Shown one piece after another: positions 8,545 through 16,189 of a stretch of DNA of 64,000 bases (position 1 is the first letter of the stretch; the number at the start of each line of letters is the position of its first letter). Where the stretch lies: assembly GCA_964583165.1 (NCBI GenBank), contig CAZOVK010000002.1, positions 26,408 through 90,407 on the forward strand, written 5' to 3'. A program made the position numbers and the translations under genes. The stretch comes from CAZOVK01 sp964583165. GTDB taxonomy: Bacteria > Bacillota > Clostridia > Lachnospirales > WRAX01. The notes under the pieces were generated by a model, which was not told where the DNA came from, did no database searches, and worked only from the letters and a program-made list of their open reading frames with translations.

Positions 8545-8575
8545 TTGCTTATGACGTAACGTCATGAGTTATAAT
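8545..8575 (+). promoter_or_regulatory. MerR-type promoter with 19-bp spacer and dyad operator
   Basis: TTGCTT (8545-8550) and TATAAT (8570-8575) are 19 bp apart, the overlong spacing that MerR proteins correct by twisting DNA. The spacer contains the perfect dyad ATGACGT A ACGTCAT (8551-8565). It lies directly upstream of the MerR gene and should drive it together with the ABC-2 genes. Confidence 0.85.
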
Positions 8576-8596
8576 ACAATCAAGAGGTGATTGAAC

Positions 8597-9397
8597 ATGG
8601 AGTACAGAGCAATTCCAAAGGGATATATGACAGTTGGTGAGCTTGCAAAGAAAATGAACACCACAGTAAGAACCTTGCAATACTACGACAAAGAGGGGCT
8701 TCTTACCCCGTCAGCTGAGAGCGAGGGCGGGCGCAGGCTCTATACAGACAAAGATATGGTAAAACTTCATCAGATACTATCTATGAAATATCTGGGCTTT
8801 TCGCTTGACGAGATAAAAGGGCATTTGGCATCGCTTGACACGCCTGATGATGTAGCGAGAGTCTTAGGTGAACAGGCTAGGATAGTTAAGGAAAAAATCG
8901 CGACACTAACCGAAACGTTACGGGCTATTGAAGCTCTAAGAGAAGAAACCTTGCGTATGCACACGGTTGATTTCAAGAAATACGCCGACATAATCGTGCT
9001 TCTACAGTTAAAAAATGACCTCTATTGGGTAGTCAAACACTTCGATGATAATATGCTTGAACACATACGTGAAAACTTTAGTCAACAAAGTGGCTTAGAA
9101 TTTGTAAATGAATGGAAAGACCTGTGTGATGAAACGGCAGAGCTTCAAAAAAACGGCATATCGCCGCTAAGTGAACAGGGTCAAGCGATAGCGAAAACTT
9201 GGTGGGACATTGTGATAAAGTTTACAGGCGGGAATATGGCTATGTTGCCACAATTGATGGAGTTCGCGCAAAACAGGGACAACTGGGACAATGTATGGAA
9301 AGAGAAGTATACGCTGGTTGAGCCATTTTTAATGCAGGCGTTAGAGGAGTTTTTCAAGAATATGGGTCAAAATCCGTTTGAGGGGGTTTCGCAATGA
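8597..9397 (+). CDS. MerR family regulator with TipAS-type effector domain
   Basis: The N-terminal winged helix (about 10-80) holds the MerR hallmarks TVGELAKKMNTTVRTLQYYDKEGLL and GRRLY. A coiled-coil dimerisation helix follows (about 85-125), and a TipAS-like antibiotic-binding domain makes up the rest. TipAS members bind thiopeptides or other drugs and activate resistance genes. The ATG at 8597 lies 7 nt after AGAGGTG; a TTG two codons earlier is less well placed. Its stop overlaps the ATPase start by 4 nt, so regulator and exporter are co-transcribed from the 19-bp-spacer promoter: a self-contained drug-sensing and efflux unit. Confidence 0.9.
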   Translation: MEYRAIPKGYMTVGELAKKMNTTVRTLQYYDKEGLLTPSAESEGGRRLYTDKDMVKLHQILSMKYLGFSLDEIKGHLASLDTPDDVARVLGEQARIVKEKIATLTETLRAIEALREETLRMHTVDFKKYADIIVLLQLKNDLYWVVKHFDDNMLEHIRENFSQQSGLEFVNEWKDLCDETAELQKNGISPLSEQGQAIAKTWWDIVIKFTGGNMAMLPQLMEFAQNRDNWDNVWKEKYTLVEPFLMQALEEFFKNMGQNPFEGVSQ

Positions 9398-10206
9398 GTA
9401 TAGCGGTTAGGGTTAATAACCTTGTAAAGAATTACGGCGCAAATAGCGTCATCAAAGGCATTTCGTTTGAAGTCAGACAGGGCGAAATCTTCGCTTTCCT
9501 TGGCACGAACGGCGCTGGAAAGACCACAACGCTTGAATGTATCGAGGGTTTACGCGGTTATGACAGCGGTAAAATAGATATAAGCGGTAAGGTAGGCGTT
9601 CAATTACAGTCAGCGTCGCTCCCGGCTAACATCAAAGCCATTGAAGCGATAAGGTTATTTTCGAAGTGGAATAGAAGTGGCGTTGATACACATCTGCTCA
9701 CGGCTTTTGGGATTGATGAAATAAAAAACAAGCAATACAAGGATATGTCCGTGGGTCAAAAACGACGACTCCACTTAGCTCTCGCGCTAATCGGCAACCC
9801 AGACATTATCATTCTTGATGAACCCACGGCGGGTCTTGACGTAGAAGGCAGAGTTGCGCTCCACGAAGAAATCAGAAAACTAAAGGCGGCAGGCAAGACA
9901 ATAATTATGGCAAGCCACGACATGGCAGAAGTGGAAAGCCTATGTGACCGCATCGCCATTCTGAAAGACGGTAAACTAGCCTTTATGGGTACGGCGGGTG
10001 AACTTACGGCCCATATCGGTGTGAGCTGTACCATTCACATAAAGACAGAAAAAGGCGTTAACACTTTTACATCAGACAATATAACCGAAACACTGCTCAC
10101 AGAGCTTTCACGCTACAAGCAAGAACACATAACCGTTCTTGATGTTAAGGTCGAGAAAGCTACACTTGAAGAGAGATTTATCGCTATAGCAAGGGGGAAC
10201 GAGTAA
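9394..10206 (+). CDS. ABC-2 type transporter ATPase (CcmA/drug-export type)
   Basis: A nucleotide-binding domain of 270 residues: Walker A GTNGAGKTT (about 37-45), signature MSVGQKRR (variant of LSGGQ), Walker B DIIILDEPTAGLD and H-loop MASHD. The C-terminal extension after residue 215 is typical of ABC-2 exporters. It overlaps the MerR gene by 4 nt and the permease by 1 nt. It should energise export by the permease that follows, most likely of a toxic compound recognised by the TipAS regulator. Confidence 0.92.
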   Translation: MSIAVRVNNLVKNYGANSVIKGISFEVRQGEIFAFLGTNGAGKTTTLECIEGLRGYDSGKIDISGKVGVQLQSASLPANIKAIEAIRLFSKWNRSGVDTHLLTAFGIDEIKNKQYKDMSVGQKRRLHLALALIGNPDIIILDEPTAGLDVEGRVALHEEIRKLKAAGKTIIMASHDMAEVESLCDRIAILKDGKLAFMGTAGELTAHIGVSCTIHIKTEKGVNTFTSDNITETLLTELSRYKQEHITVLDVKVEKATLEERFIAIARGNE

Positions 10207-10919
10207 TGAGCACGTTTTTATATGGCATTGGGCTACAATGGAAGCTGGACTTTAGAAATAAAGGTGTTGTTGTTACCTATTATGTTGTACCGTTGGTGTT
10301 CTTTGCCTTCATGGGCGGTATCTTCACATCAATTAACCCCGACGCAAAGGATACACTCATACAATCTATGACAGTTTTCGCTGTAACTATGGGTACGATT
10401 CTCGGCTCACCCGCGCCGCTTGTAGAGCTCTACGGCAGTGACATAAAGAAGGCATACAAGGTCGGCGGGATTCCGCTGTGGGTGGGGGCGGTGAACAACG
10501 CTATATCGGCTTTCATCCACTTGATGATAACTAGCGCAATAATATATGTAGCGGCTCCTCTAATCTATCAAGCCACAGCTCCCGAAAGCGTAACACAACA
10601 TTTTCTGTCGGTCGCGCTGTTCTTACTAGCCGCTATTGGGGTAGGAACTCTTCTAGGGCTGTTTGTTAAGGCGACATCAAAGCTGACAATGCTTGCACAA
10701 ATAATTTTCTTGCCGTCGGTTATGCTGTCAGGTATCATGTTTCCGCTAAGTTATCTGCCGAGTGTGTTGGCGACAATCGGGAAGTTATTCCCCGCTACAT
10801 GGGGATTTATACTGCTGACGGAAAAGTTTGACTGGGCTAATGTGTTTCCGCTTGTCATTATCTTTGCAATTGCAACTGTTTTAAGCGCATTTAAGCTATC
10901 AAGAATCAAAAGAGTTTAG
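10206..10919 (+). CDS. ABC-2 type transporter permease
   Basis: A permease of 237 residues with six predicted membrane segments (about 22-42, 52-72, 97-120, 133-156, 160-182 and 208-228), the usual ABC-2 layout. It is the last gene of the MerR-ABC operon and is followed at once by a strong hairpin. A decayed copy of its 3' third lies at 2567-2735, so this exporter has been duplicated in the genome's past. Confidence 0.9.
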   Translation: MSTFLYGIGLQWKLDFRNKGVVVTYYVVPLVFFAFMGGIFTSINPDAKDTLIQSMTVFAVTMGTILGSPAPLVELYGSDIKKAYKVGGIPLWVGAVNNAISAFIHLMITSAIIYVAAPLIYQATAPESVTQHFLSVALFLLAAIGVGTLLGLFVKATSKLTMLAQIIFLPSVMLSGIMFPLSYLPSVLATIGKLFPATWGFILLTEKFDWANVFPLVIIFAIATVLSAFKLSRIKRV

Positions 10920-10925
10920 CTAGAA

Positions 10926-10960
10926 AAGCCACTGCCGCAGTAGCGGCAGTGGCTTCATTT
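10926..10960 (+). terminator. Terminator of the MerR-ABC operon
   Basis: A perfect 13-bp stem (AAGCCACTGCCGC / GCGGCAGTGGCTT, loop AGTA) starts 7 nt after the permease stop. It is followed by CATTT, a weak T tract. Confidence 0.8.
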
Positions 10961-11097
10961 CGCAAAGGATATTGTGAAGTGGCACGGAGGTTCCCCCGAA
11001 ATTATTGCTAAGGATTTACGTATTGCGTTATGATTTTCTTGCCACCTGCACATAAAGTGAGAATGTTCACCACTTGAATTATTTTCAGATTGATATA

Positions 11098-13053
11098 TTA
11101 TTTAAGCGGTATGCAAACGCCTACGCGAAAGATTGTGTCGTTCGGCATAATATCAAGCACTCCGCCGTTACGCTCTACAATATCCCTAACAGAGCGTAGC
11201 CCTATACCGCGCCTGCCTGTGACCTTGCTTGACAATATGATTTCTCCTTGCTTTTGTGGGGTACCACTGTAGGTATTCTCTATAAGTAGAAAAAATAGAG
11301 CACTGTTATTCGTGCTACTTATGGCAATATTGCGGTTGCCTTTGGTTTGCCGCTGACAGGCTTCAATGGCGTTTTCCAGAAGATTGCCAAAAAGTGTACA
11401 CAACTCTATATCGGATAGTGATAGTTTTTCGGGTAGAATCAGCTGAATCTTTATTTGGATATCGTGCTTCTTTGCCGTGTTGTAGTAATAGCCCAAAAGC
11501 GCGTTTACGGCGGCGTTTTTGCAAAACAGCGTGTCTTTGGCGTAATCAGTCGTATCTATGGCTTGCGTAACGCGCCCCAGATATTCGTGTAAAGGGTTTG
11601 TGTCTATTTCTGTGTTGGTATTTTGGACTGCCAAGCCCTCTATAGCGCGTAAGTGCTGGCGAAAGTCATGTACAAGACGGCGGTTTTCCGTTGCTTGTAC
11701 CGCGAGCCTGCTTGAATACTCCAATTGCATGGTAAGTTGGCGTTTAATCTGCCTATGCTCCTCGGCAAATGAAAGACTGTTGGCATACGCGTCTGTTATG
11801 GTGCGCCACAAGGTGTAGCCAATGGTTGCAATCAGTGCGGTACTGCCTATTTCCAAGAACCAACCTCCTATAATGGGCTCATAGAAGGGCAACAGTCTGT
11901 CCCATACAAACGCGGCGGCGTAAACAAGATTGGCGTAAAACAAAACCCAGCCTTGCTCGATGCCTGTTGTTATCGCAATAGCGGAGGTAATGAGCAAGTA
12001 CGCCGCCGTGACTAATTTGAAAACAAACACAACAACAGAAAAGGCGTGCATGAGCGGAATAGTTAAGTTTCGTGATATTAGCCCATAAATCAGAGCAATC
12101 CCGCAAATCAGCATGGCTACCGATATGCTTATCAAACGTGGCATTCTGCTTGTATCACATAGTTTATTGTGTATAACAATTACCAACAGCGTCACCAAAT
12201 AGCCGCTAAAAAGCTCCACCGCGTACCACGGAGAAACGGGCAACGTGAGTGCCGCATGAAGAATAGGGTAAGAGATAAACCCACAAGCGGCCAAACAAAG
12301 TAGTGCAAAGCGCAGAGCGTTTCGCTCTTCTCTACGAATGCCCAAATAAAGTGCGCATATACCCACGATTATTACAAGCGCAAGTATTACCAGACGTAGC
12401 CATAGGCGCATATCCCTTGCGGCGTTTATGGCTTCCAGTGTGCCAAAGGCGGGGGGATATACAAGCCCACTGTAGTAGTGTGAATAGTTACTTGCGGTCA
12501 GCAGGATAGTGGTTCTGTCTGATGCCTCAAAGGCTATAATGCGGTTGCCGGTTTGTGGGTTATAGGTTTCGGGGTTCGGGTCGCCTACAGCTAATAATAA
12601 TTTGTCGCCGACATATAAACGATATGCTGAGAATATCTCGGGTAATTCTAGCGCATAGACTTGCGGTTGTTTTGGCAGTTGAATGTTTAGAGCATAACTT
12701 GCGCTACCATATGGGTCATCGTCGCCGAAGTCAAATCGCATACGCTCGCCAATCATTGTGTAGAGCATGTAATGGTCGTATTTATTGCTGTCTAAGTCAT
12801 CAGGCGTAAGCATTGCGCTAGGGTAGAGTTCCCAACCGTAAGTAAGGTATCTTATCGGGTGTTTCTGCAAGTCCTCATCCGTTAATACCAACAAACCGTT
12901 CGCAGCTTGCGTTGCCTGATGTGTGTATTTGTTGTCAAAGTGATACATACACAAAAATAAAACTGAAAACACTAACAGCACCAATAGGGATGCGAATAGC
13001 CTCTTTAACAGCGAAAATTTCGGCGACACAGTTTTTCGCGTGACATTTATCAT
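11098..13053 (-). CDS. GHKL sensor histidine kinase with extracellular domain and seven-TM module
   Basis: One membrane helix (18-37) precedes an extracellular domain of about 175 residues, then seven membrane helices (about 218-415) as in 7TMR-DISM receptors. A coiled coil follows, then the kinase: phospho-acceptor motif VHDFRQH with His462, N-box GNLLENAIEAC (about 556-566) and G-box GRRGIGL (about 613-619). GHKL kinases of this type pair with LytTR response regulators, and one lies two genes upstream in the same operon. Its start overlaps the stop of the surface-protein gene by ATGA, so the three proteins are made together. The ligand is unknown; sugar or peptide signals are typical for such extracellular domains. 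Confidence 0.9.
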   Translation of the reverse strand: MINVTRKTVSPKFSLLKRLFASLLVLLVFSVLFLCMYHFDNKYTHQATQAANGLLVLTDEDLQKHPIRYLTYGWELYPSAMLTPDDLDSNKYDHYMLYTMIGERMRFDFGDDDPYGSASYALNIQLPKQPQVYALELPEIFSAYRLYVGDKLLLAVGDPNPETYNPQTGNRIIAFEASDRTTILLTASNYSHYYSGLVYPPAFGTLEAINAARDMRLWLRLVILALVIIVGICALYLGIRREERNALRFALLCLAACGFISYPILHAALTLPVSPWYAVELFSGYLVTLLVIVIHNKLCDTSRMPRLISISVAMLICGIALIYGLISRNLTIPLMHAFSVVVFVFKLVTAAYLLITSAIAITTGIEQGWVLFYANLVYAAAFVWDRLLPFYEPIIGGWFLEIGSTALIATIGYTLWRTITDAYANSLSFAEEHRQIKRQLTMQLEYSSRLAVQATENRRLVHDFRQHLRAIEGLAVQNTNTEIDTNPLHEYLGRVTQAIDTTDYAKDTLFCKNAAVNALLGYYYNTAKKHDIQIKIQLILPEKLSLSDIELCTLFGNLLENAIEACQRQTKGNRNIAISSTNNSALFFLLIENTYSGTPQKQGEIILSSKVTGRRGIGLRSVRDIVERNGGVLDIMPNDTIFRVGVCIPLK

Positions 13054-15176
13054 CGCCTTACAAGCCGTTTTCGAAGCAGCCAGCCGCCCAAGCCAACAAC
13101 AGGTAGCGATACACCACAGATGATAGCCAATACAGCATTAGTATTGTTCGACGCTTGTGTACTCGTTCGAATAATCGGCAATTTAGCCGAAACGCTCGGT
13201 GGTTCAAAAGTTGGAGTCGGTGTCGTTATCGTCGTGTGAGGTACGCCCCCATTTGAATCAACAGCTGTTGGCGTGTTCTGCTCGTGTATGGTGTAATAGC
13301 CCGTTTGGTCAACAATAAATGTCGCTACGGCGATATTCTCATCATAAATGCCGCTATATTCTATGCCCTGCTCGTCGGTGAGAATCAATTGGGCTGTAGC
13401 GTCTAGCATGTGGTATGGCACCATGACTATGGTTTTCGGTATATAAGTTACGGGAATATCGTTTAATTCTATCGAAAAAGTAAACGTACTATCGCTTATC
13501 ATTGTGATAGTCACAGAAAAGCGGTCGCTGTCTTTGATGTTAAGACCGTCAAACACATCTCTAGGTATCGAAATACTGATGCCCTGCTTAGAAAACCGTA
13601 CGGCTTCAGCGTCATAAAGCATCATAAGAAGGCGAGTGCCAGAGATAATATCTTGCGTCTGTCCAAAAAACTCCTTGAAAGCTTGCGGGGTTGGTGAAGC
13701 CGTATCTGTGGGTATTTCTTCTGTATCGCTTGGTTTTGTGCTGTCCGGCTCGGGGTGTATGGTTTCGTTTGACCTCGGCGTTATGGATTCATCTTCATTG
13801 GCGTTAGGGTAGGGGAGGTAGTCCGTCAACTCAGTCTGGTTTTCCGCTATCGAATCAACCTCAATGGGTTTAGTCGTTGTGGGGGTAACAATAACATCAG
13901 GGGTTTTGTTTGTGTAGTTCGGTGTATGTTCAGTATGGTCATAATCATCGTAATTGTAATCATAATTATTGCCGCTACTATTGTCGGCCCCGTTTTCGGG
14001 TGGATTTTGACTTTGGTCGGGTGGGGTTTGATTGTCACTATCGCCGCCGTCGCGGTCACCGTCAAGTTTAATCATGCCTATGTCATCGAAAAAAACATAC
14101 TGTCCGTTATCCATTAAATTGAGTACGTTGGATATTTTGCCATTGGCTATAAGCACGAAGTAGTAATTGTCGCGAGTGATCAAAAAGTTAAGCGGGATTG
14201 TGAAATAATCCGCGCCAAACTGCACTTGTTCTGCGTTTAGGTCTTGCCAATTACCGCCGGTCAACTCTTCGTCAAGCAGCTGTCTTTTCCCGGCGTGCAA
14301 ATATTTAACCACAGGCGATTTAAGCCCCGCGTCTATATGCTCAGATACATTCACCTTCACTGTGTTATCAGATGTAATGCCATATATAATGCGGAATGTA
14401 TTAGGTTCATAGATATAAACAGGTGCCTCCACAGAAAAATATTGCTTTTGCAATGTGTATTTGTCCTCGTCTTCAGGCGAAAGCTTGTAGTAAAGCGTCG
14501 GATAATAGAGGTAAGCAAAATATGAGTTAGGCTCACTCGATATGTAATCAATCACTAAATCAACATTTTCTGTGCCGTCTGCGGTTGTAACGGTATATGT
14601 GGCATAATCGGCTTGCAAGTGTGCCATATATGCTTCTAGCGCCGTAATATCGCCCATTTCAAGCATAATACATTCCAGATATTCTATTGTTGGTTCATTA
14701 AAAATCGGCTTCTTTTCCGGGGTCACAGGGTCCGGTTCTGGTTCTTCTTCGGTTCTGTCGTCATAAATGGTGAAATTAACTGCTTGGCGTTTCAAAACGT
14801 CAGGCGAATACAACGTCCAATCATCGGGTACGACTACATCGGCGTAGATAGTATATTCCCCCGGCACATATGCCCCGTTTTCCATAGGCAAATCTTCAAA
14901 GTGCCAGTTCCACGGCAATTCTGTATGGGTATATGTGTTAAAATCTGGGTCCGGTGGTTGCCAAATAGAAACAAACGCGGTGCCAAACGATTCAAGCAAA
15001 TCCGATATAACACTATCAACATCCTGCACAGAAGCAGTGCGCACAAGTGAATTGTATGTTACAATATTGACTATCTGCCAAACGCCGGGGTGTTCCGGGT
15101 CTTCATACGAAAAAACAGGCAGGGCACTGGCAAAACATATAATTATAGCGATAACAACCGCCGTCACACGCTTCAC
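13050..15176 (-). CDS. Secreted, membrane-anchored surface protein of unknown family
   Basis: A protein of 708 residues with signal peptide (MKRVTAVVIAIIICFASALP), two large extracellular parts (about 25-385 and 500-650) joined by an acidic linker rich in Asp, Asn, Thr and Pro, and a C-terminal membrane helix (about 680-702) followed by RKRLVRR. There is no LPxTG sortase motif, so it is held by the helix. I do not recognise the domains. ATGA overlaps join it to the regulator upstream and the kinase downstream, so it is probably an accessory sensor or ligand-presenting partner of that kinase. The linker DNA is of low complexity and could slip. Confidence 0.82.
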   Translation of the reverse strand: MKRVTAVVIAIIICFASALPVFSYEDPEHPGVWQIVNIVTYNSLVRTASVQDVDSVISDLLESFGTAFVSIWQPPDPDFNTYTHTELPWNWHFEDLPMENGAYVPGEYTIYADVVVPDDWTLYSPDVLKRQAVNFTIYDDRTEEEPEPDPVTPEKKPIFNEPTIEYLECIMLEMGDITALEAYMAHLQADYATYTVTTADGTENVDLVIDYISSEPNSYFAYLYYPTLYYKLSPEDEDKYTLQKQYFSVEAPVYIYEPNTFRIIYGITSDNTVKVNVSEHIDAGLKSPVVKYLHAGKRQLLDEELTGGNWQDLNAEQVQFGADYFTIPLNFLITRDNYYFVLIANGKISNVLNLMDNGQYVFFDDIGMIKLDGDRDGGDSDNQTPPDQSQNPPENGADNSSGNNYDYNYDDYDHTEHTPNYTNKTPDVIVTPTTTKPIEVDSIAENQTELTDYLPYPNANEDESITPRSNETIHPEPDSTKPSDTEEIPTDTASPTPQAFKEFFGQTQDIISGTRLLMMLYDAEAVRFSKQGISISIPRDVFDGLNIKDSDRFSVTITMISDSTFTFSIELNDIPVTYIPKTIVMVPYHMLDATAQLILTDEQGIEYSGIYDENIAVATFIVDQTGYYTIHEQNTPTAVDSNGGVPHTTITTPTPTFEPPSVSAKLPIIRTSTQASNNTNAVLAIICGVSLPVVGLGGWLLRKRLVRR

Positions 15177-15895
15177 AATAGCCCCCCCGATTCCTCATAA
15201 ACAAACCGCCTAAAGGTTGCCCCCAAGGCATTTTTATTCCGTATGCTCATGGGTATAACCTCACCGTTTTTCAGCACAAACGTGTGACCTTCCTGCCTCT
15301 CTACATAGTTAAGGTTCACCATTGTGCCGCGCAAGCATATAATGAAGCTTTTCAGTTTGCCAAGCGGTTCAGTTACATCACGAAAACTCTCGTTTACCTT
15401 TATTACACCATTCTCCATATGCACGTAGGTTACATGTTTTTTATAGTCTATGTACAAGATGTTCTGAATGGGCAGTGACAATTTAGCGCCCCCTGAAACA
15501 ACATTTAGTACGGCTGTTGCTTCTTCCTGCCTAAGTTTACAATTACTCATCGCCACTAAAAACGCCGCGTCATCAATCGGTTTAACAAGATAAGACACCG
15601 CGCGCACGGTATAACCCTCAACGGCAAAATCTCGCGTTATGGTGAGAAAGATAATCTTGCAGTTTTTGTCTTTTTCAAAGACCTTAATTGCCGCATCCAT
15701 GCCGCTCATGCCACCCATAAATATGTCCATAAACACAAGTGAAAACACTCCCGCCTTAAACGCGTCAAGAAACGCCTCTGCGCCTCCAAACTCCACAATC
15801 TCAAAGTCCAAGCGGTGGCTTTGAGCGTAATCCAACAACTTCTCTGAAAGTAACGTGCGGTCATACGAAATGTCGTCAACAATGGCAATCTTCAT
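15173..15895 (-). CDS. LytTR response regulator
   Basis: A receiver domain (residues 1-120: D7/D8, phospho-acceptor D57, T86, K105-P106) is followed by a LytTR DNA-binding domain (about 140-238, including NILYIDYKKHVTYVHMENG). The start at MKIAIVDD is chosen because AGGAGAAG lies upstream and because the promoter at 15945-15973 would start transcription near 15938, inside the longer frame that opens at 15946. It is first in an operon with the anchored surface protein and the kinase, which is its obvious partner. The direct repeats between its promoter and that of the SLH protein are its likely binding sites. Confidence 0.92.
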   Translation of the reverse strand: MKIAIVDDISYDRTLLSEKLLDYAQSHRLDFEIVEFGGAEAFLDAFKAGVFSLVFMDIFMGGMSGMDAAIKVFEKDKNCKIIFLTITRDFAVEGYTVRAVSYLVKPIDDAAFLVAMSNCKLRQEEATAVLNVVSGGAKLSLPIQNILYIDYKKHVTYVHMENGVIKVNESFRDVTEPLGKLKSFIICLRGTMVNLNYVERQEGHTFVLKNGEVIPMSIRNKNALGATFRRFVYEESGGLL

Positions 15896-15944
15896 AACTT
15901 GATAGCTTCTCCTGAAAGAATATAAATGAAAATTACGATAAGTC

Positions 15945-15973
15945 ATTATAACACAAAACTATAAACCTGTCCA
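15945..15973 (-). promoter_or_regulatory. Promoter of the LytTR/surface-protein/kinase operon
   Basis: On the minus strand TGGACA (15973-15968) and TATAAT (15950-15945) are 17 bp apart. The A/B repeat pair begins 20 bp further upstream. Confidence 0.75.
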
Positions 15974-15993
15974 TATTCTAAAACCCAGAAGCC

Positions 15994-16082
15994 TTGCGCT
16001 TTGAGTATAAATATTGCCTTTCGAGTAGAATCATAAAAAATAATTTTGCGGCTTGAGTAGAAACCCTGCGGCTTGAGCAAAC
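15994..16082. promoter_or_regulatory. Four direct repeats between divergent promoters, likely LytTR sites
   Basis: Units TTGCGCTTTGAGTATAA (15994), TTGCCTTTCGAGTAGAA (16014), TTGCGGCTTGAGTAGAA (16046) and CTGCGGCTTGAGCAAAC (16066) share a TTGCggcTTGAGTA core. Start-to-start distances are 20, 32 and 20 bp: two pairs at about two helical turns each, all in the same orientation. One pair neighbours the regulator promoter, the other abuts the -35 of the SLH gene. Paired direct repeats at about 21 bp are the recognised architecture of LytTR targets. Confidence 0.72.
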
Positions 16083-16086
16083 CCTA

Positions 16087-16115
16087 TTGACTTTCGTTTT
16101 CAGCTGTTTCATACT
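16087..16115 (+). promoter_or_regulatory. Promoter of the SLH surface-protein gene
   Basis: TTGACT (16087-16092), a 17-bp spacer and CATACT (16110-16115). The last direct repeat ends 4 bp before the -35, an activator-like position. The leader is about 70 nt and carries AGGGAGGGAAG before the ATG. Confidence 0.65.
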
Positions 16116-16189
16116 TAGCAAAATATTGTCATTATGCAAGAGGGGTATTAATAACGTAACAAAACACAAACAGGGAGGGAAGTATTTTA

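Noticed and set aside
15896..15946. Longer start of the LytTR response regulator
   Set aside because: The extra codons overlap the -10 box; MKIAIVDD is the normal receiver start and has AGGAG upstream.
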